DNA of 64,000 nucleotides from an uncultured Treponema sp. (GCA_900317625.1 ONHK01000001.1:62001-126000); one strand, 5' to 3'. Counted from the stretch's first letter, positions 1-8,679 are shown. Numbers and translations are program-made. Notes: generated from the sequence alone by a model not told the origin.

Positions 1-1157
1 TTCAAAAACAGAATCCCCTCTTCATTCAATGAATAAAAATGCTCCAAGATATTTTTGTTTTTGTCATTTTTTGAAATTTCCTTTATGCAGCAAAGCCCTT
101 TTTCAGCCCAACGGTCAAACAACACAATAAATTTTTCCGGAAAATCTGAAAAAAAACGTTTTTTATATTCTTCCCGGGAAACGCCGCGCAAAGTCCGGAG
201 CCCCATCATAAAAAATTCAAAGGATTGAGTTTCCGCGGAAAGTTTTTCTTCTGTTCCAGGCGCACCTGTAGAAGATTTCGCGTCTTTCCAGAACTGGATA
301 TATTTTTTTATGTCCGCGGCATTTGTAAAACGGACGGATTTTTTTCCATAAAAAGTTCCAGTTCCGCCTGCGCCGCAACCAATATAATCATTTTGATTCC
401 AATAAACCAGATTGTGCTGACATTCAAAACCGGGAAGACAAAAATTTGAAACCTCATAATGTCCATATCCATTTTTCAAAAGGAAATTCCTTCCAGAAAT
501 CCAAATTTCATCAGCTTTTTCAAAGTCGTAATCAATATCCCCAGACAAAAAAGATTTTCCAAGCGGCGTTTCATCTTCTATTGTAAGAGAATACATTGAG
601 ATATGCTCCGGGCGGAACTGAAAAAGTTCATTCAAAGTCTGCAAAAACGATTTTTCATCTTCTTTTGGAAGTCCGGAAATTAAATCCGCAGAAAAAATGC
701 CTTTCCAATATTTTTTTATGAGTTCAAGCGATGCGCAGATAATTTTTTCATTTCCACGGCGTTTTACATTTTTCAAAGCAGAATCATTGAAACTTTGGAT
801 TCCGCATGAAATTCTTGTAACTCCGAAAGAATAAAATGATTCAAGAAGCTCTTTTGAAATATCATCAGGATTTGCCTCAACCGTAATTTCTTTTGGAGGA
901 ATTTTCAGCCCGGAAAAAACTTCCCTCAAAATCGCGGAAAACTGCTCCGGACGCAAAAGGCTTGGAGTTCCGCCCCCGATATAAACAGTTTCCAATAAAT
1001 CAACTTTATTTTCAGCCTTACGGATTTTTATTTCGTTGCAGAGCGAGGAAATATATTCTTCTGGAATATTCTGGTTTCCACAGGCAACGCTAAAAAAATC
1101 GCAGTAAGAACATTTTGACTTGCAGAACGGAATATGAATGTAAAGCGATGTTTTCAA
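1..1157 (-). CDS. hemW: HemW-type radical SAM protein (coproporphyrinogen III oxidase-like), 3' end cut by window
   Basis: The minus strand is open from a TTG at 1157 to the window edge, about 385 codons, close to the full length of the HemW family. The N-terminus carries the radical-SAM Cys motif CxxxCxxC at residues 12, 16 and 19 (context HIPFCKSKCSYCDFF), with an Asp after the last Cys as in HemW rather than the CxC of true HemN. A GGGTPSLL block follows near residue 60, then the conserved SCGIQSFND and ISMYSLTIE segments. HemW proteins bind an Fe-S cluster and are heme chaperones; activity as an oxidase should not be assumed. The TTG lies 2 nt past the lepB stop, so the two genes are probably co-transcribed. 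No better start is in frame and the Shine-Dalgarno match is poor. Confidence 0.9.
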   Translation of the reverse strand, partial: MKTSLYIHIPFCKSKCSYCDFFSVACGNQNIPEEYISSLCNEIKIRKAENKVDLLETVYIGGGTPSLLRPEQFSAILREVFSGLKIPPKEITVEANPDDISKELLESFYSFGVTRISCGIQSFNDSALKNVKRRGNEKIICASLELIKKYWKGIFSADLISGLPKEDEKSFLQTLNELFQFRPEHISMYSLTIEDETPLGKSFLSGDIDYDFEKADEIWISGRNFLLKNGYGHYEVSNFCLPGFECQHNLVYWNQNDYIGCGAGGTGTFYGKKSVRFTNAADIKKYIQFWKDAKSSTGAPGTEEKLSAETQSFEFFMMGLRTLRGVSREEYKKRFFSDFPEKFIVLFDRWAEKGLCCIKEISKNDKNKNILEHFYSLNEEGILFL

Positions 1158-1159
1158 AA

Positions 1160-1861
1160 TCAAAAATAAATTCTTAGCTTATTCAATGGGAAATACGAAA
1201 TCAATGCACCAGCTTTAAAATCTTTACTATTCACAGTTCCCATAAAACGCGAATCCACGCAGGAATTTCTGTGGTCACCAAGCACAAAATATTCATCTTC
1301 GCCAAGAGTAAACTGCTCAAAAGAACCGCAAACACCGATAGAAGAATCCCACAATGAAGGAGCAGCATTTATTGAGACATTATACGGCTTTTTCACCAGC
1401 TCAAATTCTGTAAGAAAAAAATTCTCTCCGGCCGGTTTTATATACATAACATAGTCGCGCATATAAATTGTGTCGCCAGGAACTGCAATAACGCGGCGGA
1501 CCAGCCTGTTTGCGCCCATGTTTTTTCTGCTTGATATTATAGAAAACTGCTGAGCGGTGAAAAATCTTACAAAAGTATCAGCAATCCTGAAAATAAACGA
1601 ATTTTCAGAATTAAGGAGAGGCTCCAGCAACACAACAGAACCACGCTCAACATTTCGTTTTAAAGGCGAAAAAAGAATACAAGAATTTTTAGGACTATCA
1701 GGTTCCATTGAATCAGAAGCAGTCCTGACCGGAAATATAATAAAATTTATTAGAAGATTTATTACTACAAAAAAACAGATAACAAAAAAGAACGCAAAAG
1801 AAATTCTTTTTTCAAAATCTTTGCGGACAGAATACGAAAGTTCAAAAAGTTTCTTGTTCAT
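1160..1861 (-). CDS. lepB: Signal peptidase I (LepB), Arg in place of the expected catalytic Lys
   Basis: 233 residues. It cleaves signal peptides from exported proteins at the inner membrane. One membrane segment spans residues 21-43. The Ser motif DSMEP puts the nucleophile at Ser51, and the box E motif GDHRNSCVDSR lies near residues 196-206. In box D (RLVRRVIAVPGD, residues 119-130) the residue aligned with the general-base Lys of E. coli and Bacillus enzymes is Arg122. That is unusual, because the family normally requires Lys (His in the ER type). The frame is otherwise intact and conserved. The gene is divergent from smpB, followed by hemW, and its start lies about 2 nt from a predicted transcription start. 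Confidence 0.9.
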   Translation of the reverse strand: MNKKLFELSYSVRKDFEKRISFAFFFVICFFVVINLLINFIIFPVRTASDSMEPDSPKNSCILFSPLKRNVERGSVVLLEPLLNSENSFIFRIADTFVRFFTAQQFSIISSRKNMGANRLVRRVIAVPGDTIYMRDYVMYIKPAGENFFLTEFELVKKPYNVSINAAPSLWDSSIGVCGSFEQFTLGEDEYFVLGDHRNSCVDSRFMGTVNSKDFKAGALISYFPLNKLRIYF

Positions 1862-1869
1862 AAGTTAAA

Positions 1870-1920
1870 ACTATCACAAAACAATGTAAACTTGCAACCG
1901 ATTTAAGTATAGTCTATAAT
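1870..1920. promoter_or_regulatory. Divergent lepB/smpB promoters sharing one palindromic -35
   Basis: TTGCAA at 1892-1897 is its own reverse complement. On the plus strand it is followed after 17 bp by TATAAT (1915-1920). On the minus strand it is followed after 16 bp by GATAGT (1875-1870). The expected start points are about 1927 (smpB ATG at 1928) and about 1863 (lepB ATG at 1861), so both mRNAs would be leaderless or nearly so. Neither gene has a visible Shine-Dalgarno sequence. Confidence 0.6.
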
Positions 1921-1927
1921 CAAAGTT

Positions 1928-2395
1928 ATGGCTGAAGATAAAAAAATTATTGCCGAAAACAGAAAAGCTCGATTTGACTATTTTATTGAAGAATCATACG
2001 AATGTGGAATTGAACTGCAAGGAACAGAAGTAAAATCTGTAAAAGCTGGAGCAGTTTCTTTTCCAGACGCATTTGCAGAAATAGTCAATGGTGAAATTTT
2101 CATAAAAAATTTTCATATTTCAGAATATTCTTATTCATCTGTTTTTAATCACGACCCGGACAGACCAAAAAAACTTCTTTTGCACAAGCAGGAAATAAAA
2201 AAAATTGAACGGAAAGTTGACCAGAAAGGCTACACTTTGATTCCTATAAATTTTTATTTAAAGAACGGACGCGTAAAAGTAACATTAGGCGTCTGCAAAG
2301 GAAAAAAACAGTTTGACAAGCGGGCAACAATCAAAGAGCGCGATGTGAACCGCGATTTACAGCGGGAATTCCGAAAGGGGCTTACCGGTCAGTGA
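1928..2395 (+). CDS. smpB: SsrA-binding protein SmpB
   Basis: 155 residues, the usual length. It binds tmRNA (SsrA) and delivers it to stalled ribosomes for trans-translation. The family signature is clear: the N-terminal NRKARFDYFIEE strand, GIELQGTEVKSVK, the FIKNFHISEYS segment, and the C-terminal GKKQFDKRATIKERD region with a basic tail. No ssrA gene is seen in this window. The start has no ribosome-binding site but lies 8 nt after a TATAAT box, consistent with a leaderless message. The stop overlaps the next gene by 4 nt (GTGA). Confidence 0.95.
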   Translation: MAEDKKIIAENRKARFDYFIEESYECGIELQGTEVKSVKAGAVSFPDAFAEIVNGEIFIKNFHISEYSYSSVFNHDPDRPKKLLLHKQEIKKIERKVDQKGYTLIPINFYLKNGRVKVTLGVCKGKKQFDKRATIKERDVNRDLQREFRKGLTGQ

Positions 2396-3243
2396 AAAAA
2401 CGATTAATTCTGGTTCTTGCAGTTTTTCAGTCTCTTTTTATTGCTCAGGCTTTTTCGCAAAAGTTAAAGCAGATTGACTTTTACGGAATCGCTTCAAAAG
2501 ATGCGGAAAAAAATATGCTTTCAATGACCGGCGACATTTTTTTTGCGCAGTTGAAAGAACTTGAATACAACATAACTGACAGACGCTCAGAAAATTTTTC
2601 AGATGATTTTTTTTATGGAACAGCAGATTTTTCAGCCTCTGAAAAACCCGAAACCGGATATTTTTACGCAGTAATCTCCAAAATTGATTCGACGGACTGG
2701 GAAATGACCCTTGTTTTAAAAATTTATGGGGAAGAAGCAAAAACTGCAAAAAAAACTTACAATTCCTACTATAAAATATTGATGGAATCAAAAACCTCTC
2801 TGCGTGGAATTGTAGAAAATCTTGCTAGAAATTCTGATGAAAAAAAATCCGCGGAAGAAAAAATCAATACAATCACGCTTGAAAATCTTGCCGGCAGCTG
2901 GAACGACGGAAAATATCTTAATAAAATTGTGATAATGCGCGGCGGCAGAGGATTTGTGATTTTCAAGAACGGCGCATCAATGAATATTTCCGTAAAAATC
3001 GAGCAGGAAGAAAACGGTTTTCAAACCATAAAAATCCTTCAGACAAACGGAGCAAACGCGTCGTATTTTCCAGAAATCGACCGTCAAAAGGCCTTGGAAC
3101 TTGCAATGGATTCCGAACCAATCTCCTGGACTTTTAAAATGACAGAACCGAATGTCCTTTCAGGGACGGTAGAAACTCTTGTTCAAAATGAAACCGGAAA
3201 AATCGAGCGCAAACCAGTTCCTTCAAAATGGACAAAAAACTAA
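2392..3243 (+). CDS. Exported protein of unknown function
   Basis: 283 residues, starting with GTG in the GTGA overlap with smpB, so it is probably translationally coupled. Residues 1-22 look like a cleavable signal peptide (KKR, then a hydrophobic core, then AQAFSQ), pointing to a periplasmic or surface protein. The rest is soluble, with a region near residues 165-190 (LAGSWNDGKYLNKIVIMRGG) that could be a small beta-sandwich or lipocalin-like strand set. I do not recognise the family. It faces tsaC, whose stop is 10 nt away. Confidence 0.7.
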   Translation: MKKRLILVLAVFQSLFIAQAFSQKLKQIDFYGIASKDAEKNMLSMTGDIFFAQLKELEYNITDRRSENFSDDFFYGTADFSASEKPETGYFYAVISKIDSTDWEMTLVLKIYGEEAKTAKKTYNSYYKILMESKTSLRGIVENLARNSDEKKSAEEKINTITLENLAGSWNDGKYLNKIVIMRGGRGFVIFKNGASMNISVKIEQEENGFQTIKILQTNGANASYFPEIDRQKALELAMDSEPISWTFKMTEPNVLSGTVETLVQNETGKIERKPVPSKWTKN

Positions 3244-3253
3244 CGCAACAAAA

Positions 3254-3820
3254 TCACTGAATATTTTCAACATCAACCGCGCCAGAGCGGACAACAACAA
3301 TATTTTCGCCTTCAAGACGCACAATTGTTGAAGGAATAGAACTTTCTGAATCACCAGCATCAATTATCAGATCAACATCTTTTTCAAATTCTTTTTTTAT
3401 CTCTTCAATTTTAGACAAAACCGGAAAGCCACTTCTGTTCACACTTGTTGAATAAATCGGGCTGCCAGATGAAATAATAACACGCCTTAACCATTCATCG
3501 CCCGGACAGCGAACCGCAACTGTTTCCATGGGATTTTCTTTTTTGTGCACAATTATTGTAAGCGGACCTGGCCAAACAGACAAAAGTTTCCGCGGAATAA
3601 AATCATCAGTAACAAGAAAAATATCCTCTGGTTTTCCAATAAGCTGAATGAACGGTTTATTTTCCGCCCTGCCCTTTATTTTCCGGATTTTTTCATCAGT
3701 TTTTCCTACGATTCCAGAAAAACCGTAAACTGTATCTGTTGGAAGAATAAGAATTTTTTCATTTTTCAAAAATTCCGCGCATATTTTTATAGAAGATTCA
3801 TCACATTTGTTTAATATCAT
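3254..3820 (-). CDS. tsaC: L-threonylcarbamoyladenylate synthase (YrdC/Sua5 family, TsaC)
   Basis: 188 residues forming a single YrdC domain without the C-terminal Sua5 extension. It makes threonylcarbamoyl-AMP from Thr, bicarbonate and ATP for the t6A37 modification of ANN-decoding tRNAs. Recognisable motifs are ILPTDTVYGFSG near residues 25-36, KIRKIKGRAENKPF (the KxR nucleotide site) and the SANRSG-like STSVNRSGFP near residue 125. The start overlaps the end of the upstream DivIC-like gene by 20 nt, indicating coupled expression. The short form is called TsaC here; the label Sua5 would be equivalent. Confidence 0.9.
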   Translation of the reverse strand: MILNKCDESSIKICAEFLKNEKILILPTDTVYGFSGIVGKTDEKIRKIKGRAENKPFIQLIGKPEDIFLVTDDFIPRKLLSVWPGPLTIIVHKKENPMETVAVRCPGDEWLRRVIISSGSPIYSTSVNRSGFPVLSKIEEIKKEFEKDVDLIIDAGDSESSIPSTIVRLEGENIVVVRSGAVDVENIQ

Positions 3821-4295
3821 AAACAGGAATTCCTTTTACAAGAACTTTTTTTGAGCCAAAACTGATATTTCCATTATTTAAATCAATAAGGAACATAAGA
3901 ATCAGCGTAAGAAGAAAAAAAGTCAATCCGCAAACTTTGCAGGTCCGCTCAGAAAGACATGAAAAATTCTTTTTGCGCAAAATTGTTCCAATATCATACA
4001 ATTCAGTCTGCGCAGGTTTTAAACCATTCACTTTCACAAGTTTTTCACCGTCACCAACATAATCAAGTTTCCTGGCATAAGCGGCAATCACATCTTTATC
4101 GCGTAAAAGCGCGGAATATTCTAGCGAAAGTTCATTGTTTATGTTCTGAATTATTTCTGTCTGGCGCGCAATGGCTTTTTTTTGCTCAACAAGTTTGTTA
4201 TATCCAAGAATTCCATTGTTTCCTGCTATAAAAGATAAAACTGTATACGCAACCGTTCCGACAAAAATCGCGAACAAAACTTTTATTTTTTCCAT
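3801..4295 (-). CDS. DivIC/FtsB-like septum formation initiator with an extra membrane segment
   Basis: 164 residues. The N-terminus has one transmembrane helix (about residues 5-25) followed by a coiled coil (about 33-66, KLVEQKKAIARQTEIIQNI...) and then an ARKLDYVGDGE segment like the AREKLGYV turn of DivIC/FtsB. Family members bridge FtsL and FtsQ/DivIB in the divisome. Unlike the canonical ~100-residue proteins, this one has a second hydrophobic helix (about residues 124-142) and a short C-terminal tail. The two Cys at 117/120 (RTCKVCG) are a possible CxxC. The division role is inferred from the N-terminal half only. Confidence 0.7.
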   Translation of the reverse strand: MEKIKVLFAIFVGTVAYTVLSFIAGNNGILGYNKLVEQKKAIARQTEIIQNINNELSLEYSALLRDKDVIAAYARKLDYVGDGEKLVKVNGLKPAQTELYDIGTILRKKNFSCLSERTCKVCGLTFFLLTLILMFLIDLNNGNISFGSKKVLVKGIPVYDIKQM

Positions 4296-4455
4296 ATTAT
4301 TTTTTTCGGATGATATTTTTATTTTCTGAATGCAAAAAGTGTGTTAAAATCTATTTTTGATAAGAGAGAAAGTTTTTTGGGCAAACAAAGTAGAATAATT
4401 TTTGGAGATTCCTGAATTATATTTCAAAATAATACTTTATTTTAAACCACTTTAT

Positions 4456-4463
4456 GCCGATAA
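4456..4463 (+). promoter_or_regulatory. Possible sigma-28 (FliA-type) -10 element
   Basis: GCCGATAA, the exact FliA -10 octamer, lies 37 nt upstream of the ATG of the acidic protein gene. The matching -35 (TAAA at a 15-bp spacing) is not present; a TAAA occurs only 9 bp upstream. The call is therefore tentative. A flagellar sigma factor would fit the Maf genes that follow. The gene also has a good Shine-Dalgarno sequence, GAGAGGAAC. Confidence 0.3.
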
Positions 4464-4500
4464 AAAACAGTAAGATTATCTGAAATAGAGAGGAACTTTT

Positions 4501-7107
4501 ATGAGTGATTCAACAGAAGATTTGAAAAATATTGACAGCTACGGCGTATGGGTAAAAAGACCGCCGCAGGATGCGGAAGGAATAACAGAAGATGCCGCGA
4601 CAGAACCAACGATAAATGCTGAAGAAGTTCCTATCGAAGAACCTGTAATTCCAGAAGATCTTTCTTTTGACACATTGACTGACAATGACTCAACTCTCTC
4701 TGATGAAGAAGTTTCAAACATAAAAAGTGATATTTCTGAGCCGGAAACAAAATCCGATTCAGCAGATGACTTTTTCAAGGATGAACTTCCAGATTTCAGC
4801 AATATAGGAACAACAGAACCCGCAAAAACTGAAACTGAAGATTCCAGTGAATCAGAAATTTCGCTGGACGATTTTATTGGCGCAGAAGGTTTTGATGATC
4901 CAAACAAAGCATTTGAACCAAAAACCGAAACCGCTGAAAAAACTGAAGAAAAACCGGCAGAACCTGCGGCACAGGAAGAATCCGTTGATGCCTCATCTTT
5001 TGAGGACGGCGAGCTTTCTCTAGATGATTTTATGGACGGCGGATTCTCTGATTCAGGTTCCAGCGCACCGGCAGGAAATTCTGGCTCGGATGAAATTTCT
5101 CTTGATGACTTTTTTGATGATGACACAAGCAGCACAAAAGAAGATGATGTTTCAAACGATGAACCATTAGATATCGACCTTTCTTTTACAGAAAACCCGG
5201 ACGATAAAGTTCCGACTGAAGAAACAGACATCTCCGCTGATGACGAAGATTCAAACGCTTTTGCAGAGGATGATATGTTCGACAATATTTCCGCAGAACA
5301 GGCTGAGAATAACACAAAACCATCTGAAAATTCAGCCGGCCAGGATTTGGATACGACAACAGAAGAAGTTTCGCTCGATGACTTTGGAATTGATGAAAAT
5401 TCTGACGACGCCACAGCTGTAGCCGCAGGAGCTTCTGTAAATTCCCAGGCAGACAGTGAAGAAGTTGATCTTTCAGACTTTGGAATTGACAGTGAAGCCG
5501 GAGAAACTCCAGTAAAGCAAGATGTTCACGCCTCAAAGAAAAAAGTTGTTGACTACGATATTGCAATAACTGATGACGACAGCGTGCAGGAAGCTCCAAA
5601 AGCAGAAGAAGTTGTTACTTCCGAGCCAAAAGAAACTCCTGAAGAAGATAAAAACAGCGTAAAAGTTGACTCTTCAATGCTCGATATGATTATGCAGGAA
5701 CTTTCAGGATTGAAAAACCAGATAAATTCACTTAGAGATGAATTCCAGACAATCAAAGAAAGCAAGAATGAAATTCAACCTGAACAAAAAGTTGAAAAAC
5801 CAGCAGAAGAAACACAGGAAATTCCAGAAGCAGCAATTCCGGCCGAAAAATCCGAGCAGGAAAACACAGGATTTTTTGATGGAAACGACAACGACGAAAC
5901 AATTGCGCTTTCCGGGGATGAACTTTCAAATATAATGAACACGGCTGACATAACAGAATCAACCGAAGAAACTCCAGAACAGGACAGCGGCGAAATTCCT
6001 GAAGAAATATCAGAAACTTCAGTTCCAGAAACCGCGGAAATATCAGAGCCTGCGGAAGAAATTTCTGATGAACCACAAGTTGAAACAGAAAAACCAGCAG
6101 ATTTTGTGAAAAATGAAGAAATTTCGATTCCAGAAGAAACAAGCGGAAATATAGAAACGATTGAACCGACAGAAGAACTCTCTGAACCTGAAACAATTCC
6201 TGAAGAAACGGAAAATTCTGAACAGCCTGCAGCCGAAACTGAAAAACCGGCAGAAAATGCTGAAAATTTCAATGATGAGTCACCGTTCGGCACAATTGAT
6301 GAAACAAATTCTCTTGAAGAAGAACCGGATTCTGGGCTTTCAATGAATTCTGATGAAGAAAAACTTGAGGAGCCAAATCTTGACGAAATCAACATGAAAA
6401 ACATGGAAGAAGAAATTTCCATTCCAAAAGTTGACGACCTTGCTGACGATGTTGACACTCCTTTGGATGATATTCTTGTTGAATCTTCAAATTCTGACTT
6501 GATAAATTCTGTTGATGAAAAAGAAGTTCCTGCGCCGGAAATGCCAGAAACAACAGAAGAGACAGAATCTGTTGAGCCAGCCGAAGAAATTGCAGAACCA
6601 GAAGAAATCCCTTCTGCAGAGACAGAAATTTCAGAAGAATCGGAAAATTCTACTGAAGAAAATCTTTCTGAGGAAGAAAACAAGATTTACGAGGATTTTA
6701 TTGCGGAAGACCCGAAAGTTTCTGAAAGCATTTCAGCTGAAAACATCGATTATCTGAACGAAGACAAATCAGATTCTGATGATGTAGAAAAAACAGAGGA
6801 AATTGAAGAGGCGGAAGCAATTCCAGAAGCAGAACCGGAAATCGCGCCAGAAAGCGAAGAACCTGAACTTGCTGAAACAATCGAACCGGAAGAAACAGAT
6901 TCTACAGAAGAAATTCCTTCAACAACGGAAGCAGACACGAACAACAAACAGCTCCCGGATGACTTGAAAAATGATGTAAAATCTGTACTTCTTTACATGG
7001 ATCAGCTTCTTGAAAATCTTCCGGAAGATAAAATCATGGAATTTGCAAAATCTGAACAGTTTACCACATACAAAAAACTGTTTTCAGAACTTGGACTTGC
7101 AAAATAG
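4501..7107 (+). CDS. Large acidic repeat-containing protein, unknown function
   Basis: 868 residues, extremely rich in Glu, Asp, Ser, Thr and Pro, with no signal peptide and no membrane segment, so probably cytoplasmic. The N-terminus reads MSDSTEDLKNIDSYGVWVK. Five copies of a short motif (E/D)-(I/L/V)-SLDDF or a close variant occur at about residues 119, 171, 198, 289 and 321, separated by disordered acidic linkers. A coiled coil lies near residues 392-430 (MLDMIMQELSGLKNQINSLR) and a helical domain closes the protein (about 820-868). The long open frames on the other strand are mirror images of the GAA/TCA-rich code and are not genes. The layout suggests a scaffold or adaptor displaying repeated short docking motifs. 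It precedes two Maf-type genes but is separated from them by a terminator. Confidence 0.8.
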   Translation: MSDSTEDLKNIDSYGVWVKRPPQDAEGITEDAATEPTINAEEVPIEEPVIPEDLSFDTLTDNDSTLSDEEVSNIKSDISEPETKSDSADDFFKDELPDFSNIGTTEPAKTETEDSSESEISLDDFIGAEGFDDPNKAFEPKTETAEKTEEKPAEPAAQEESVDASSFEDGELSLDDFMDGGFSDSGSSAPAGNSGSDEISLDDFFDDDTSSTKEDDVSNDEPLDIDLSFTENPDDKVPTEETDISADDEDSNAFAEDDMFDNISAEQAENNTKPSENSAGQDLDTTTEEVSLDDFGIDENSDDATAVAAGASVNSQADSEEVDLSDFGIDSEAGETPVKQDVHASKKKVVDYDIAITDDDSVQEAPKAEEVVTSEPKETPEEDKNSVKVDSSMLDMIMQELSGLKNQINSLRDEFQTIKESKNEIQPEQKVEKPAEETQEIPEAAIPAEKSEQENTGFFDGNDNDETIALSGDELSNIMNTADITESTEETPEQDSGEIPEEISETSVPETAEISEPAEEISDEPQVETEKPADFVKNEEISIPEETSGNIETIEPTEELSEPETIPEETENSEQPAAETEKPAENAENFNDESPFGTIDETNSLEEEPDSGLSMNSDEEKLEEPNLDEINMKNMEEEISIPKVDDLADDVDTPLDDILVESSNSDLINSVDEKEVPAPEMPETTEETESVEPAEEIAEPEEIPSAETEISEESENSTEENLSEEENKIYEDFIAEDPKVSESISAENIDYLNEDKSDSDDVEKTEEIEEAEAIPEAEPEIAPESEEPELAETIEPEETDSTEEIPSTTEADTNNKQLPDDLKNDVKSVLLYMDQLLENLPEDKIMEFAKSEQFTTYKKLFSELGLAK

Positions 7108-7125
7108 AAATTGAAAAATCTTTAA

Positions 7126-7173
7126 GGCTGCCAGAAATTTCAGTTATCGGAATTTTTGGCGGCCTATTTTTTT
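7126..7173 (+). terminator. Intrinsic terminator after the acidic protein gene
   Basis: A 15-bp stem (7126-7140 with 7150-7164, three G-T pairs) with a 9-nt loop is followed by a T tract at 7167-7173. The next gene starts only 15 nt beyond the T tract, so either transcription reads through or the downstream promoter overlaps the hairpin. Confidence 0.85.
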
Positions 7174-7188
7174 CTAAAATTCCGAAAA

Positions 7189-8679
7189 ATGAATAAAATT
7201 ATATTTGAAAACGCAAAAAACGGCTCTCTAACCTGCTCTGTTGATGGAAAATTTCTTCACTCAAAATATAATCCCATAAAAGAAGCTGAAAATTTTGTTG
7301 AAAATTTAAAAATTCAGAAAAATCCTTCATATATTGTAATAACAGAACCGTGCATTTCATACATTGCAGAAAAAATAAAAGAGAAATTCAAGGATTCAAA
7401 AATCGTCGCGATAAGATATTCCCATGACTTTGATTCATTCAATTCAGAATTCGACTGCGTTATTTACGCAACAAACGAAATTCAGGTGGAAAATCTGTCA
7501 ACAGAACTTTTTAGAAAAATCGGCGAAAAAAATCTTTTGACCAGCGCATTTTTTCAATGGATTCCCGCCGCAAATGTTTTTTCAGAAACAAACAAAAAAG
7601 TCTGGACAGAAATAAAATCTGCGCTCGAATATTCAAAAATGACTCTTTTTACAGACAGCTATTTTTCAAAACGATGGTTTTTAAATTCAATCAAAAATCT
7701 TGTGTTCACAAAAAATATCTATCAATTAAATAGAACAAATCTTCCAATTGTGATTACGGCAAGCGGACGAAGCCTTGAAAAATGTCTTCCAAAACTAAAA
7801 AAAGAGAGGAAAAATATTTTTCTTATCTGCGTTTCTTCGGCAACATCAGTTCTTTTAAAGAACAAAATAATTCCAGACTTTGTAATTTCAACAGACGGCG
7901 GATTTTGGGCAAAAAAACATCTTGAAGCACTGAAAAATTTTCCAGAAATTCCTGTCGCACTTGCAATAGAAGCAGCCTGCCCTTCTTTTTTATTGAAACG
8001 AAACCCAATTATTCTTCTTGAATATTGCGACGGATTTTCAAAAAAACTTTTAGACTGCCTGAAACTGAATTTTGATTTTGCCGAACGGAATGGAACTGTT
8101 TCAGGAACTGCTGTGGCACTTGCACAGAAATTGACGGAAAAAAATATTTATGTCTGCGGATTGGATTTGTACAGTTCAAAAGGATTTCAGCACACAATGC
8201 CGAATGCGCTTGAAATTTTCAACGCAAAAAATGACAACAAAATCGCAGGAAGTGAGTTCCGGGCTGCAAAAGCAGAACTAAATTCCTCTTCTCTGAAAAT
8301 TTATGAAAACTGGTTTTCTGAACAAAAACGGAATTTCCAGAATAAAGTTTTTAGGCTTTCAGAAAATTTTCAATTCAAAAACAACCTGAACACCATGGAA
8401 GATGTGAATTTTGACTTTTTTTATGCAAATGAAGCAAAAACTGAAAAACCAGCTGTTGCACTAAAAAAAATCAATATTGAAAAAAAATATTTTGCAGACA
8501 AAATACATAATTTTGTGCAGGAAAATTCAAAATCAGAAGAATGGATGAATGAATTTTTCTCTGCAGAAACATTTGTGTTAAAAAATAAAAATGACGATAA
8601 TAAAAAAGCAGAGCTTCTTGATGAAATTCATAAGAAAAACAAGAAATTTTTACAAAAAATAAAAAATTTAACAAAATGA
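7189..8679 (+). CDS. Motility-associated factor (Maf/DUF115) glycosyltransferase-like protein, first paralogue
   Basis: 496 residues from the ATG at 7189; an in-frame TTG at 7156 is rejected because it lies inside the terminator hairpin. The DUF115 (MptE-like) core spans about residues 185-400. It has the ASGRSLEKCLPKL loop, IIPDFVISTDGG, and GTVSGTAVALAQKL followed by IYVCGLDLYSSKG. In most relatives the first loop is GPSL; here it is GRSL. Family members named Maf modify flagellins with nonulosonic acids in other bacteria, and treponemal flagellins are known to be glycosylated, so flagellin modification is a reasonable inference. The N-terminus (DGKFLHSKYNP) matches that of the next gene, showing a tandem duplication. 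The stop overlaps the next start by 4 nt. Confidence 0.8.
   Translation: MNKIIFENAKNGSLTCSVDGKFLHSKYNPIKEAENFVENLKIQKNPSYIVITEPCISYIAEKIKEKFKDSKIVAIRYSHDFDSFNSEFDCVIYATNEIQVENLSTELFRKIGEKNLLTSAFFQWIPAANVFSETNKKVWTEIKSALEYSKMTLFTDSYFSKRWFLNSIKNLVFTKNIYQLNRTNLPIVITASGRSLEKCLPKLKKERKNIFLICVSSATSVLLKNKIIPDFVISTDGGFWAKKHLEALKNFPEIPVALAIEAACPSFLLKRNPIILLEYCDGFSKKLLDCLKLNFDFAERNGTVSGTAVALAQKLTEKNIYVCGLDLYSSKGFQHTMPNALEIFNAKNDNKIAGSEFRAAKAELNSSSLKIYENWFSEQKRNFQNKVFRLSENFQFKNNLNTMEDVNFDFFYANEAKTEKPAVALKKINIEKKYFADKIHNFVQENSKSEEWMNEFFSAETFVLKNKNDDNKKAELLDEIHKKNKKFLQKIKNLTK

Noticed and set aside
1557-1868. Plus-strand frame of 103 codons inside lepB
   Set aside because: It lies wholly antisense to a well-conserved gene and has no protein-like motif.
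4539-6947. Long Ser-rich reading frames on the minus strand
   Set aside because: They mirror the repetitive GAA/GAT/TCA codons of the acidic protein, have no ribosome-binding sites and no recognisable domains.
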